From Symbiodinium natans (taxonomy: Eukaryota; Sar; Dinophyceae; Suessiales; Symbiodiniaceae): a stretch of 64,000 bases of DNA. The stretch lies in the NCBI GenBank assembly GCA_905221605.1, contig CAJNDS010002401.1, positions 364,542 to 428,541 on the forward strand, in the 5' to 3' direction. Within the stretch, counting starts at the first letter, position 1, and every line of letters begins with the position of its first letter. The notes under the pieces are model-generated. The model saw only the letters and a program-made list of their open reading frames with translations, searched no databases and had not been told where the DNA came from. The translations under genes were made by a program, and so were the position numbers. This document shows, piece by piece, positions 48,812-59,500 of this stretch.

Positions 48812-49212
48812 CTGCTAAATTGCTTCTAATAATGACCACAAGGACCCCTAATTTCGAAAACCCCTTTGTAAGGGCAGTATAGAAATCGAAATCATCATCA
48901 TCTTCTTCATTTTTTGTATGGCTCTTAAGCAAACAGTAGGTAACTTGCCGGTTCGCCAGGAATGTGGCGCTAGGGACCATATGTTACCCTTTACACTTTC
49001 AGGGATTGTATTAATGTACCTGTCATGTGGTCCTTGTGCGATTTGGAGTCAAGGGGTTGCATTGTAACCCTAAGCCCTAAACCCTAAACCCTAAACCCTA
49101 AACCCTAAACCTTAAACCCTACTACTCCTGTGCATGGCTCCCCTGGGCTCCATGCTGGGATACGCCGGCCAAGGAACTGGATACACAAAGCTTTCAAGCG
49201 CTACACTCAGCG

Positions 49213-49413
49213 ATGCAGGGGAACTTTAGGCATATGTTTGAGCTAGAAAACCTCCGGAGACGCAAGCCCATCTACAAAATCCTGAGTGTGAATGCAACGT
49301 TGCGCACGCTGAAGCACATGAATTCGAGCCGATGCGAGCATCCAAAAGGCTTTAGCGTGCCAGGGCTCAGGATCAGGGCCTTTTCTGCCTGGCGGGGTTC
49401 AGGGGCTTCCTAG
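49213..49413 (+). CDS. Possible plus-strand exon (MQGNFRHMFELENLRRRKPI)
   Basis: Preceded by CTACACTCAG, the frame reads MQGNFRHMFELENLRRRKPI and YKILSVNATLRTLKHM before becoming repeat-like. A GT donor (CTGA|GTGTGAAT) lies within. It would sit antisense in an intron of gene F. Could be an unrelated small gene. Confidence 0.3.
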   Translation: MQGNFRHMFELENLRRRKPIYKILSVNATLRTLKHMNSSRCEHPKGFSVPGLRIRAFSAWRGSGAS

Positions 49414-49532
49414 TGTTTATAGGGTTTATAGGATCCCTAAACCCTAAACCCTAAACTCTGGAGGGTGCATCGGGTCTTTAGGGTTGACAGGGTTTTTAGA
49501 AGCCTTACAAGGCTTGTAGGGTCTAGAAGAGC

Positions 49533-49589
49533 CTGCGCGACACAGCTGCGGGGGGCTATTCGAACTGAGGAGTCGCCTGGGGCAGCTTC
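49533..49589 (-). CDS. Exon, gene F (EAAPGDSSVRIAPRSCVAQ)
   Basis: Acceptor AACCCCAAG|GAA, GC donor GCGCAG|GCTCTT, 19 codons in phase 0. Confidence 0.6.
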
Positions 49590-49719
49590 CTTGGGGTTAT
49601 AGGGTTTATAAAGTTTAGGGTTTCGGGCTTAGGGTTTAGGGTTGAGGGTTTAGGGTTTAGAGTTTAGAGTTTAGGCTTTAGGGTTTAGGGGGAGATGGGT
49701 TTTCTTGTACAAGCTTGTC

Positions 49720-50001
49720 ATGGACACAGACAAGACGTTCGGTGGCCGAGTTTTCCGGGCATGTAGGGCAGGCTTGGGTTTGAAGAAGGCATGCACCCTC
49801 ACATGCACATACAATTTTCAAGCAACAGTCATTCGTGAGATTACTGTATGTATAGAACTTCTAAATGCAGCTCAACAGGCTACAATACTTGCGTGCCGCA
49901 CGCAGAATAAGAGTATCTTATGGTCAAAGGGCTTCGTGAATTATGTTTGTATTCCATATTACCGGCGCCTTCAATTTCTGACGGTTTGTCTTGCTCTTTG
50001 A
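49720..50001 (+). CDS. Possible small ORF, 93 codons
   Basis: Opens with ATG (MDTDKTFGGRVFRACRAG) and ends in a hydrophobic tail (LQFLTVCLAL). Ordinary amino-acid mix and no telomere repeat for 300 bp, which is rare here. No paralogue in the window. It may be a chance frame in intron DNA of gene F. Confidence 0.25.
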   Translation: MDTDKTFGGRVFRACRAGLGLKKACTLTCTYNFQATVIREITVCIELLNAAQQATILACRTQNKSILWSKGFVNYVCIPYYRRLQFLTVCLAL

Positions 50002-50190
50002 TTTGTGTAGCCATAGGCAGTTCGGAAACTTGCGGTACCAATTATCTTGGGAGTCCGATAACGACCAGGATTATCGTATCTTAAAGGGAACAGTCAGCAG
50101 GATATGCCCCCAGAACGAGTCGGATCCGGACTGTTCGGTGATAATGATGGTAAACCCTAAACCCTAAGAACAAGCTGAATAGCCTTTTGC

Positions 50191-50258
50191 CTCCCCATGG
50201 TGCGCGGATGCCCATTTTTCCGAAGGCGCGAAAGCCCTCCGCGGCCCACGACGCCAGC
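50191..50258 (-). CDS. Exon, gene F (LASWAAEGFRAFGKMGIRAP)
   Basis: Acceptor CGGTTTCGCAG|G, reading LASWAAEGFRAFGKMGIRAP then WG. A GC donor (GGGAG|GCAAAA) is assumed; an earlier GC donor after GIR gives the phase required downstream. Confidence 0.5.
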
Positions 50259-50339
50259 CTGCGAAACCGAATCCGTCCGAGCTCTTTTCTCCGTAAGGAG
50301 GGTGAGGCTTAGGGCTTAGGGCAGTTTAGGGTTTCGGAT

Positions 50340-50790
50340 GCTGGGTTTAGAGCGACCTGGAGCCGCATGAAGAGTCACGAGATCTCTGGAAGGTTGTCGG
50401 CTTTGTTTCCTAGGGCCTAGGGTGTGTAAATCCTGGAGGAGTAAGCTGGAGTGCTGAAGACCGGCTACACCGTACCCATCCGTCCCTAAACCCAGGATTC
50501 ACAATCTGCCCAAAGAAACTCACTTATGAACCTTTCGGGAACCTCCCTGATACAGCCAACTGCACTGCAATGTCAACAGTCAAACCCTGAACCCTTAACA
50601 CCCAAACCAGCGAAGCCATAAGCCCTGCTCTTCAACCCCAGGCCACCAGCTTCTCTACATTGCGGTCCCGTTACCCCTTAAAGAGAACCATCGCTTAGCC
50701 CAAAACTCCCGACGCCCTAAACCCCAAACCCCAAACTTTCTCGCGCCTAAAGCAGAGAAACTATCATCTTGCCATACCCTCCCTTCTAGC
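50340..50790. repeat. Shared 3' flank of LRR genes 3-5 (copy at gene 3)
   Basis: Phrases such as GAGTCACGAGATCTCTGGAA, CAATCTGCCCAAAGAAACTC and CCCCTTAAAGAGAACCATCG recur at 60663-60920. The middle part recurs, more diverged, at 56225-56460. So the duplicated unit includes at least 450 bp downstream of the stop. Confidence 0.85.
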
Positions 50791-50793
50791 TGA

Positions 50794-53700
50794 TTACCCT
50801 GAAGCGCGAAGCCCCAGGGCCGCCAATTCCACAGACTCCTCCTCGGTAGCACCAGGACTTCCAGCCGTGGTGGCCATGCTGCCCATGAGGCCGACCGCCA
50901 GGCAGCTCGCAAGGCTCAGCAGCCACATGCCGGACATCTGGGAAGTCCAGGCGAACCAGTTCTGAAAGAGCAGGAGCACCACCACGCTGGCCATCATGTA
51001 TTTCCTGGACATACTTGCTGTCTCGCCTTCTTCCAACTCTGGCACGTCGGCTCCGAAGACGCGCTGCCCCACACGGAAGACGCGGAGGTTCAGCAGGACC
51101 GCAAGGGACGCTGCGGGCAGCAACAGAGGGATCAAGGGGGCCCAGATCATCAACACCTCTGCCAATGTGACCAAGAAAGTTGCCTGCTCGGCTCTATCGA
51201 GGTTTCGGCTGGTGCACATCCTCCATCGGACGCCCAGAAATCGCAGGGGAGAGAAGTAGAGTGAACCGTCTTCGTTGACAGAGAGCTTCCACAGCACCAC
51301 CGTTATAACTGGTTGCAGCAGTGCACGCTGGATCATCTTGCTCAGGAGCAGCGGGGCCAGAGTGCCCGCCACAGACCTCGCGCAAGCGTCAGTGGCCCAC
51401 CACCGATCGTTCTGACCGCATAAGTCGGCGACGGGCTCAAGAAGCTGATGCTCTCCCAAGCTGATGTTGAACTCCTTGTACTCCTCGGAAGCTACATTGC
51501 AGACATTCCAATACCTCGTCCACCCACGCTGGCAGTGCTCGCTGAGGTAGATGGTGGAGAGAGCGGCGTTGAGCCACATGGTGGCTGTCCGAGCAGCCAT
51601 GAGAAGCATCGATCGGCGGATCCGCGAGCGCTGCGACATCATGGTGGCCAACTTTGGCGTGACAAGCATGTCCACCAGGATCATGACTAAGGCAGCTTGA
51701 TTCTTGACGGCCCGTAGCACCCAGGGCCTCGTCAGCAGCTGGTTTTGCTGTGGCAGTGTGCTCATGAAGGCATAAGCCATGGAGGGTGCCGACAGAAGAA
51801 GAACCAACCCCAGCCACACAATCCACCAGAGCGCCTTGCAGGTCTTGGCGCTCTGGTGGTCCGATGTTGCGCCGCGGTGTTTCTTCGGTTTCGGCACATG
51901 CCGCAGTAGCCACCCGGAGCCTAAGCTCCACAAGCACCACGTGCAGCCAAGCCATAATTCGCATTCCGGACTCTGGAAGTAGGCAACGGTGCTCTTCAGG
52001 AAATCGTCTCCACACCCATCGTAGTAATATGATCCCAACACATAGAGACAGAAAAGCACTAGTGCGAGAGGGGCGAAGAAACCACTTGCCGTGACGAGAA
52101 AGCGGTGAGAGATTTCAGTTTCGTCCTCGAGCGCCTCTGTGATTTGCAGGTGATGCCAGCTGCCCAGAACAAAGCGCCAAGCCCCAGCAAAAAACAGCGC
52201 CAAAGCTGCAAAGTGCCAGCACAACAGGCGCGCAGTGGAGATGGAGACGTAAAGGAACGGTTGTTGCTCCACCTTTGCGACCCAGTCCGGCAACTTCGTT
52301 GATGGATCCCCCAACATGTTGCCGATGACTACCAACGATCTCAAGGATTCTGGAAAAGCAGTTACGTCGTGAGGAGCTCCACAAGACAAGCGATTGCTGT
52401 GCAGGAGAAGCGTTGGGCCTCTCGCAGAAGCCTTTTCACACATATGCACACGCTCCGGGCAAGCATCCTGGAAGGTCTGACTCTGCTTCTGGCCCGTCCA
52501 CAGGAATGGTAATATGGGGCCTGCACATGTGAACTCCATGGAACCGAGAGCAGCGTCTTCCACGATCATGCTGAAGGAGTCGTCGTTCGCGCAGCCGTCT
52601 GATAGGTTCAGCTCTGGAACAGGCCCTGTTAAAGCATTTGCGTGCGCTGACAGGAACGCAAGCTGCGCAAAGGACCCGACATCTGCAGGAATTGGGCCGG
52701 ACAGCTTGTTCTGATGGAGCGTCAGGACTTTCAAGAAGCGCATTGCCGGAAGCCCCCTAGGGATCGCTCCAGTTAAGCGGTTCTCGTGTAGAGTCAGTAC
52801 CCGTAGAGATGACAAGGCTGACAGGCACGGTGGGATGCGGCCGCTCAGATGGTTTTTGTGCAGATATAGCGTGGTAAGGTTCCGCAGTTGACAAAAGTGC
52901 TCGATGGCTCGGAGCCTGTTGCTTTGCAGAAGCAACACCTCAAGGCTTGGCAGAGCCAGGCCTGCGACGAAACCTTGGAGCCTGTTGTGCTGTAAATAAA
53001 GCCGCTTGAGGTTTGGGAGCTGTCCAAAACTCTGGGGCAGCTCGGTAAGGACGTTCCTGTCAGCCTGCAAAACCACTAAGTTGCCGAGCCTGCCAATTGC
53101 ATCTGGCAGCTCTGCGAGGCTGTTGCTGCGAAGGTCGAGCTCCCGCAGCACCGTCCAGCTACCCATCGACTCGGGGATGCTCGTCAGCTGGTTGTCGTTC
53201 AAAAATAACCTCTCCAGCCTCGTCAAGCTGCCCAGCGACTCGGGGATGGTCCTCAGCTGGTTGTGGCTCAAATAAAGCAGCTCCAGCCACGTCAAGCTGC
53301 CCAGCGACTCGGGGATGCTCTCCAGCCGGTTTCCGCTCAAATAAAGCTTCTCCAGCCGCGTCAACCTGCCCAACGACTCGGGGATGCTCTTCAGCTGGTT
53401 GCGCCTCAGATGAAGACGTTCCAGCCTCATCAATCTGCCCAGCGACTCGGGGATGCTCTCCAGTTGGTTGTGGCTCAAATAAAGCTTTTTCAGCCTCATC
53501 AAGCTGCCCATCGACTCTGGGATGCTCTCCAGCCGGTTGTCGTTCAAACTTAAAATCTCCAGGCACGTCAAGTTGCCCATCGACTCGGGGATGCTCTTCA
53601 GGTGGCTGTGGCTCAAATCAAGCAACGTCAGCTGCATCAAGCTGCCCATGGACTCGGGGATGCTCTTCAGCTGATTGTCGCTCAAATCAAGCAACGTCAG

Positions 53701-54114
53701 CTGCCTCAAGTTGCCCAGTGACTCTGGCATGCTCTCCAGCCGGTTGCCCCTCAAATGTAACTCCCCCAGCCTCGTCAAGCTGCCCAGCGTCTCGGGGATG
53801 CTCTTCAGCCGGTTGTACTTCAGATCAAGATGCGTCAGCTTCGTCAACCTTCCGATCGACTCGGGGATGCTCTCTAGCTGGTTGAACGTCAATTCCAGAC
53901 ATGTCAGCTCCGTCAAGCTGCTGAGCGACTCTGGGATGCTCTTCAGCTGGTTGTCGCTTAAGTCGAGCCGCACCAAGTGGCCCTGCTTGCACTCGACCCT
54001 GCGCCCCATGCAGGGCGTCCCGGCGTGTTGCGGAAAGAGCTCCCTGAGAACCCGGAGCTCCTCAGGCGACAGGGCCGCCGCTGCGACCACACAGAGCAGG
54101 CGCAGGAGGCGCAT
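50794..54114 (-). CDS. LRR gene 3: LRR-ectodomain polytopic membrane protein, 1106 aa
   Basis: Intronless, ATG at 54114, MRLLRLLCVVAAAALS signal peptide. About 20 LRRs; the first follows the N-terminal cap directly, so the LSELTWLEQLDL repeat present in genes 2 and 4 is missing and the array is rearranged. Repeats 10-12 are nearly identical to those of gene 2 (LELLYLSHNQLRTIPES, LERLFLNDNQLTSIPES). The C-terminal membrane domain is highly similar to gene 2. The last residues differ (GLRASG in place of GPSA) because the final codons and the usual flank CTTCAAGCGCTTGGCCCC are altered. The 5' block is at 54181. Confidence 0.97.
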   Translation of the reverse strand: MRLLRLLCVVAAAALSPEELRVLRELFPQHAGTPCMGRRVECKQGHLVRLDLSDNQLKSIPESLSSLTELTCLELTFNQLESIPESIGRLTKLTHLDLKYNRLKSIPETLGSLTRLGELHLRGNRLESMPESLGNLRQLTLLDLSDNQLKSIPESMGSLMQLTLLDLSHSHLKSIPESMGNLTCLEILSLNDNRLESIPESMGSLMRLKKLYLSHNQLESIPESLGRLMRLERLHLRRNQLKSIPESLGRLTRLEKLYLSGNRLESIPESLGSLTWLELLYLSHNQLRTIPESLGSLTRLERLFLNDNQLTSIPESMGSWTVLRELDLRSNSLAELPDAIGRLGNLVVLQADRNVLTELPQSFGQLPNLKRLYLQHNRLQGFVAGLALPSLEVLLLQSNRLRAIEHFCQLRNLTTLYLHKNHLSGRIPPCLSALSSLRVLTLHENRLTGAIPRGLPAMRFLKVLTLHQNKLSGPIPADVGSFAQLAFLSAHANALTGPVPELNLSDGCANDDSFSMIVEDAALGSMEFTCAGPILPFLWTGQKQSQTFQDACPERVHMCEKASARGPTLLLHSNRLSCGAPHDVTAFPESLRSLVVIGNMLGDPSTKLPDWVAKVEQQPFLYVSISTARLLCWHFAALALFFAGAWRFVLGSWHHLQITEALEDETEISHRFLVTASGFFAPLALVLFCLYVLGSYYYDGCGDDFLKSTVAYFQSPECELWLGCTWCLWSLGSGWLLRHVPKPKKHRGATSDHQSAKTCKALWWIVWLGLVLLLSAPSMAYAFMSTLPQQNQLLTRPWVLRAVKNQAALVMILVDMLVTPKLATMMSQRSRIRRSMLLMAARTATMWLNAALSTIYLSEHCQRGWTRYWNVCNVASEEYKEFNISLGEHQLLEPVADLCGQNDRWWATDACARSVAGTLAPLLLSKMIQRALLQPVITVVLWKLSVNEDGSLYFSPLRFLGVRWRMCTSRNLDRAEQATFLVTLAEVLMIWAPLIPLLLPAASLAVLLNLRVFRVGQRVFGADVPELEEGETASMSRKYMMASVVVLLLFQNWFAWTSQMSGMWLLSLASCLAVGLMGSMATTAGSPGATEEESVELAALGLRASG

Positions 54115-54180
54115 GGAGCGGGGGGCGGGTTGTTTTTGAGGCCTCTTGCGTCTTGTGAAGGGGACCGGAAGGCCCTAAGA

Positions 54181-54241
54181 GATGCTTGAGCTTCAAGATC
54201 AAGATCTTCAGAAGTTCCAAGGATCAAGTTTCAGAGATGTT
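54181..54241 (-). promoter_or_regulatory. Conserved 5' block of LRR gene 3
   Basis: GATGCTTGAGCTTCAAGATC, AGATCTTCAGAAGTTCCAAG and GATCAAGTTTCAGAGATGT, 67-127 bases upstream of the start codon. It is shared with gene 4, gene 1 (diverged) and the orphan at 46550. The intervening TTTTTGAGGCCTCTTGCGTC is also shared with gene 1. Likely leader or promoter. Confidence 0.6.
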
Positions 54242-54244
54242 CCC

Positions 54245-55260
54245 CTCAGGATATCGGTGTGTGTATCGCGCCGGCGCATCGGTGTGTGTCTATGTTTCCC
54301 CCCCCCCCCAGTTCTGCAGCCGCACTGACAGATTCTAACCCTAAACCCCATTTCAAAGACCCTAAACCCTAAACCGTAAACCCCAAACCCAAAAACCCTA
54401 AACACAAGGTGGAGGTGCCCATTCAAGTCTCCCTGCCGTGGCAGGCAGGCTCCCCAAAACTCCTTATCAGCCCAAGTGAGGAAGGTACCTTTTTAGGGGT
54501 CAGGGTTCAGGGTTCAGGGCCTAGGGTTTAGGCTTTAGGGACCATCCTTATCCTCGGGGCTTCATTGCGAATATTCTTGCAGGAGAGTTGAGAAAAAGAG
54601 AAACAGAGAGAGAGAGAGAGAGCGAGAGAGAGCACAACCCAACCCCCCCCCCCCCCCCGGTTCCAACCAAGCTCTAGTTGAACTTCTACCCCCCACCCGG
54701 CCGTGTCTTTGGCGACCGCGGAGGCGGCAGAGCACGCCGCAGAGGGGCTGGCAGAGGGGGTTTAGGGCTTAGAGTGCAGGGTGCAGGTCTGGGGGCCTTT
54801 GAGGGTTGAGGGTGTCAACCCTCTCCCCGGCCACCCACTTTATCGTCGACTAGGGTGTTGAAACTTGAAACACTGTCAGGGGGCCCCTCCAGTCCACAAG
54901 CCCTTCAGGAGAGGCAGGACCTTGCCTTACTGTGTTACGCTTCGGGGCTTCTGTTTGTGGTGTGAGGGCAAAGCCTAATAAGCCCTCCGCCAACAGATAC
55001 AAAAAAAACAAGTAAAAACAGGATTGGGTTCAGCGATACATGCCCTAGACCCCGATTAACTAAAACAAAAATAAAGGGCAAACGCATCAGGACGTGGGAT
55101 GAGCAGGAAGCCCGGGGAAGCTCGACGAAAGGCTCATTGGGTAGCTATAGGGGTCAAAGCAAGGCTTTAAATACAGCCACAAGTCCCCAAGTTCACCTCT
55201 GCAAGTGCAAGCACGCATGAATCCTTAAGCGAGCCCTCATCCCTATGCCCGTAACGACTG
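54245..55260. other. Spacer between LRR genes 3 and 4, left part
   Basis: Contains poly-C runs (54299 and 54643), a GA microsatellite (54604-54632) and few telomere repeats. A plus-strand island at 54670-54750 is open (LNFYPPPGRVFGDRGGGRAR, CTCTAG|TTG to AGAGGG|GTTTAGG), but so is the minus strand; not called as an exon. Confidence 0.4.
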
Positions 55261-55263
55261 CAG

Positions 55264-55330
55264 CCGCACCTTGTCTTTCACCACCGCTGAATTGGTGGGG
55301 TGTTCGACCTTCCCAAGGCGGAGAAGGAAT
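55264..55330 (+). CDS. Candidate plus-strand exon (RTLSFTTAELVGCSTF)
   Basis: Acceptor ACGACTGCAG|C and donor AGGAAT|GTAAGG (consensus) bracket RTLSFTTAELVGCSTFPRRR and RN. No partner exon was found. Confidence 0.4.
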
Positions 55331-55462
55331 GTAAGGGCCCCTTCTCAGGCCACCAAGACTCCGAGAACCTTGCCTATACTTTACTCTTAGGGGTTGAGGC
55401 GATTAAGTTTCCAACTTTTTGGCTTCTACTACAAACCCACAAACCCTAAAATCCCTAAACAC

Positions 55463-55529
55463 GTTCGGAGCAGCGCCTTGATGTCCGATGTCGCATCCAG
55501 GAGCAGGAGCACGCCGGGCCTCCGAAGCG
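55463..55529 (-). CDS. Exon (LRRPGVLLLLDATSDIKALL)
   Basis: Acceptor AGACCTTAG|CG, donor CCGAAC|GTGTTTAGG, 21 codons LRRPGVLLLLDATSDIKALL then R. A hydrophobic beta-strand followed by a helix, protein-like. About 1.05 kb downstream of LRR gene 4. The parent gene is not otherwise seen. Confidence 0.55.
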
Positions 55530-55627
55530 CTAAGGTCTCAGAGTAGCACAGGCTCAAAAGTGGGATTTGGGGTGTCGGAATTTCGGGTCTTAGGGCTTTG
55601 GAAGCTTTGGGCTCTATGGTTTGTAGG

Positions 55628-55775
55628 GTTTAGGGTTTAGGGTTTAGGGTTTAGGGTTTAGGGTTTAGGGTTTAGGGTTTAGGGTTTAGGGTTTAGGGTT
55701 TAGGGTCCAGGGTTTAGGGTTAGGGTTTAGGGTTTAGGGTTTAGGGGTTGGGGTTTAGGGGTTGGGGTTTGGTTG
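55628..55775. repeat. (TTTAGGG)n block, about 145 bp
   Basis: A near-perfect array right of the exon at 55529, the usual arrangement. Confidence 0.95.
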
Positions 55776-56582
55776 TGTATTTGTTGAAAAGGGGGCTTAA
55801 GTTTAGGGTTTAGGCTGTAATTATCATGCTTAGGGAGTTGAGTTTAGGGGCTCATGGGTTTAGAGTTTAACCATTTGGAGGTTAAGTCGGGGCTTACAAG
55901 GGTTTAGAGGGTTTAAAGGATTGGGGCTTGTACAGGTTTAGGGGTTTAGGCATGTATCGGGTTTAGGCGTTCAAGGGTTCAGCGGGTTAGATTTAATTAG
56001 GGTCTGAATGGGTTTGACAGGGTCAGACGTTGGGAGACTCAGGGGTTGCCAGGAAATTGGGGGCTTGGAGTTTCGGACGTAACCTTCTGTACCCTGAAGC
56101 ATACGAGGGCGTTACAAGCGGCCCGACAAATCTGAAGTACAGCTCAAAGCGAAGCTTCCCGACACTGCATATCGCGGGTAGGGCCCGATCAGTACGCCAA
56201 AGGTCAATGGATCTAGGATCATGGGTCTAACCCGGGATTCAGAATGTGCCCAAGCCCAGAAACTCGCCAGAACCTTTTTGGGGGAACCTGAAACAGCCAA
56301 CTGCGCTGTAGTGGCAACGGTCAACCCTCAACCCTTAACGCAACCCCTAACTCTTCAACCGAGGCCCGCTGCTTCTCTGCACTATGGTCCCTCTTTGGGG
56401 TACCCAAAATGAAGGCCCGCTGTACAGCAGGTCGGAACCTCTTAAAAGGAACCGTCACTTAGAGAAGTGGCCATGCAAGCCCTAAACTCCGAAACCCTAG
56501 AGGAATCCGCACAGGGGCCCTGGATTCAGGGTTGATCCTTCTTTCACTGGAGCCAAGGCCCTTCAAAGCTTTTCAAGGCGCT

Positions 56583-59500
56583 TCAAGCGCTTGGGCCCAG
56601 GGCCGCCAACTCCACAGACGCCTCCTCAGGGGCACCAGCGCTTCCCGCCGTGCTGGCGCTGCTGCCCATGAGGCCGACCGCCAGGCAGCTCGCAAGGCTC
56701 AGCAGCCACATGCCGGACTTCTCGGAGGTCCAGGCGAACCAGTTCTGAAAGAGCAAGAGCACCACCACGCTGGCCATCATGTATTTCCTGGACATGCTTG
56801 CTGTCTCGCCCTCTTCCAACTCTGGCGCGTCGGCTCCGAAGACGCGCTGCCCCACACGGAAGACGTGCAGGTTCAGCGTGACCGCAAGAGCCGCTGCGGG
56901 CAGCAACAGAGGGATCAAGGGGGCCCAGATCAGCAACACCTCTGCCAGTGTGACCAAGAAGGTTGCCTGCTGCGCCCTGTCGAGGTTTCGGCTGGTGCAA
57001 ATTTTCCATCTGACACCCAGAAACCGCAGGGGAGCGAGGTAGAGTGAACCGCCCTCCTTGACAGAGAGCTTCCACAGCACCACCGTTATCACTGGTTGCA
57101 GCAAGGCACGCTGGATCATCTTGCTCAGGAGCAGCGGGGCCAGAGTGCCCACCACAGACCTCGCGCAAGCGTCAGTGGCCCACCACTGATCGTTCTGACC
57201 GCATAAGTCGGCGACGGGCTCAAGAAGTTGATGCTGTCCCAAACTGATGTTGAACTCCTTGTACTCCTCGGAAGCCACATTGCAGACATTCCAATACCTC
57301 GTCCACCCACGCTGGCAGTGCTCGCTGAGGTAGATCGTGCAAAGAACGGCGTTGAGCCACATGGTTGATGTCCGGGCGGCCATGAGAAGCATCGATCGGC
57401 GGATGCGCGAGCGCTGCGACATCATGGCGGCCAACTTTGGCGTGACGAGCATGTCCACCAGCATCATGACTAAGGCAGCTTGATTCTTGATGGCCCATAG
57501 CACCCAGGGCCTCGTCAGCAGCTGGTTTTGCTGTGGCAGCGTACTCATGAAGGCGTAAGCCATGGAGGGTGCCGACAGAAGAAGAACCAACCCCAGCCAA
57601 ACAATCCACCAGAGCGCCTTGCAGGTCTTGGCGCTCGGGTAGCCCGGTCGTGCGCCGTGGCGTTTCTTTGGCTTCGGCACATGCCGCAAGAGCCACACAG
57701 AGCCTAAGCTCCAAACGGACCACGTGCAGCCAAGCCATAGTTCGCATTCTGGACTTTGGAAGTAGGCAACGGTGCTCTTCAGGAAATCGTCTCCACACCC
57801 ATCGTAGTAAAACGATCCAAACACATAGAGACAAAACAGCGCCAGCGCGAGCGGGGCGAAGAGACCACTTGCCGTGACGAGAAAGCGGTGAGAGATTTCA
57901 GTTTCGTCCTCGAGCGCATCTGTGATTTGCAGGTGATTCCAGCTGCCCAGAACAAAGAGCCACGCAGCTCCAAACAGCAGCGCCAACGCTGCAGAGCGCC
58001 AGCACAAAAGGCGCGCAGTGGAGATGGAGACGTAGAGGAACGGTTGCTGCTCCACCTTTGCGACCCAGTCCGGCAACTTCGTTGATGGATCCCCCAACAT
58101 GTTGCCGATGACTACAAGCGATCTCAAGGATTCTGGAAAAGCAGTTACGTCGCGAGGAGCTCCACAAGACAAGCGATTGCTGTGCAGGAGAAGCGTTGGG
58201 CCCCTCGCAGAAGCCTTTTCACACATATGCACACGCTCCGGGCAAGCATCCTGGAACATCTGCCTCTGCTTCTGGCCCAAGTCCTCGTTCCACTCGAATG
58301 GTAATATGGGGCCTGCACACGTGAACTCCATGGATCCGTAGATCGTGTCTTCCACAATCATGCTGAAAGAGTCGTCGTTCGCGCAGCCGTCTGTTAAGTT
58401 GAGCTCTGGAACAGGCCCTGTTAAAGCATTCGCGTGCGCTGACAGGAACGCAAGCTGCGCAAACGAGCCGACATCTGCAGGAATTGGGCCGGACAGCTTG
58501 TTCTGATGGAGCGTCAAGACTTTCAAGAACCGCATTGCCGGAAGCCCCGTGGGGATCGCTCCAGATAAGCGGTTCTCATGTAGAGTTAGTACTCTTAGAG
58601 ATGACATGGCTGACAAGCACGGTGGGATGCGGCCGCTCAGATGGTTTTTGTGTAGATACAGCGTGGTAAGGTTCCGCAGTTGACAAAATTGCTCGACGGC
58701 TTGGAGCCGGTTGCTTTGCAGAAGCAACACCTCAAGGCTTGGCAGAGCCATGTCTGCGACGAAATGGCGGAGCTTGTTGTGCTGTAAATAAAGCCGCTTG
58801 AGGTTGGCGAGCTGTCCTAAACTTTGGGGCAGCTCGGTAAGGAAGTTCCTGTCAACCTGCAAAACCACTAAGTCGCAGAGGCTGCCAATTGCGTCTGGCA
58901 GCTCTGCGAGCCTGTTTTTGCGAAGGTCAAGCTCCCTCAGCATCGTCAAGCTTCCCAGCGACTTCGGGATGCTCTTCAGCTGGTTGTGACTCAAACCAAG
59001 GTTCCTCAGCCCCGTCAAGCTGCCCAGCGAATCGGGGATGCTCTCCAGCCGGTTGTCGTTCAAAAACAGCTTGCTCAGCCCCGTCAAGCTGCCCAGCGAT
59101 TCCGGGATGCTCTTCAGTTGGTTGAGCCTCAAATCAAGCCACGTCAGCTCCGCCAAGTTACCCATCGAATCGGGGATGCTCTCTAGCTGGTTGCGTGTCA
59201 AACCCAGCCACGTCAGCACTGTCAAGCTGCCTAGCGACTCTGGGATGCTCTTCAACTGGTTGTGCTTCAAATCAAGCTGCCACAGCCCCGTCAATCTGCC
59301 CAGCGACTCGGGGATGCTCTTCAGCTGGTTCTGCCCCAATAAAAGCACCCACAGCTGCGTCAAGCTACCCATCGACTCTGGGATGCTCTCCAGCCGGTTG
59401 TCGTTCAAATACAAACTCTCCAGCCTCGTCAAGCTGCCGATCGACTCGGGGATGCTCTCCAGCCGGTTTCCGCTCAAATAAAGCTTCTCCAGCCGCGTCA

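Larger units (their letters stand above)
47350..50258 (-). other. Multi-exon gene F, unknown product
   Basis: Exons 5' to 3': 50258-50191, 49589-49533, 48811-48755, 48399-48332, 47970-47918 and 47399-47350. The joins 49533/48811, 48755/48399 and 47918/47399 agree in phase. Intron 3 holds a C-type block, an inverted-repeat element and a G-type block in that order. The first exon lies about 540 bp downstream of the stop of LRR gene 3. No family recognised. Confidence 0.5.
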
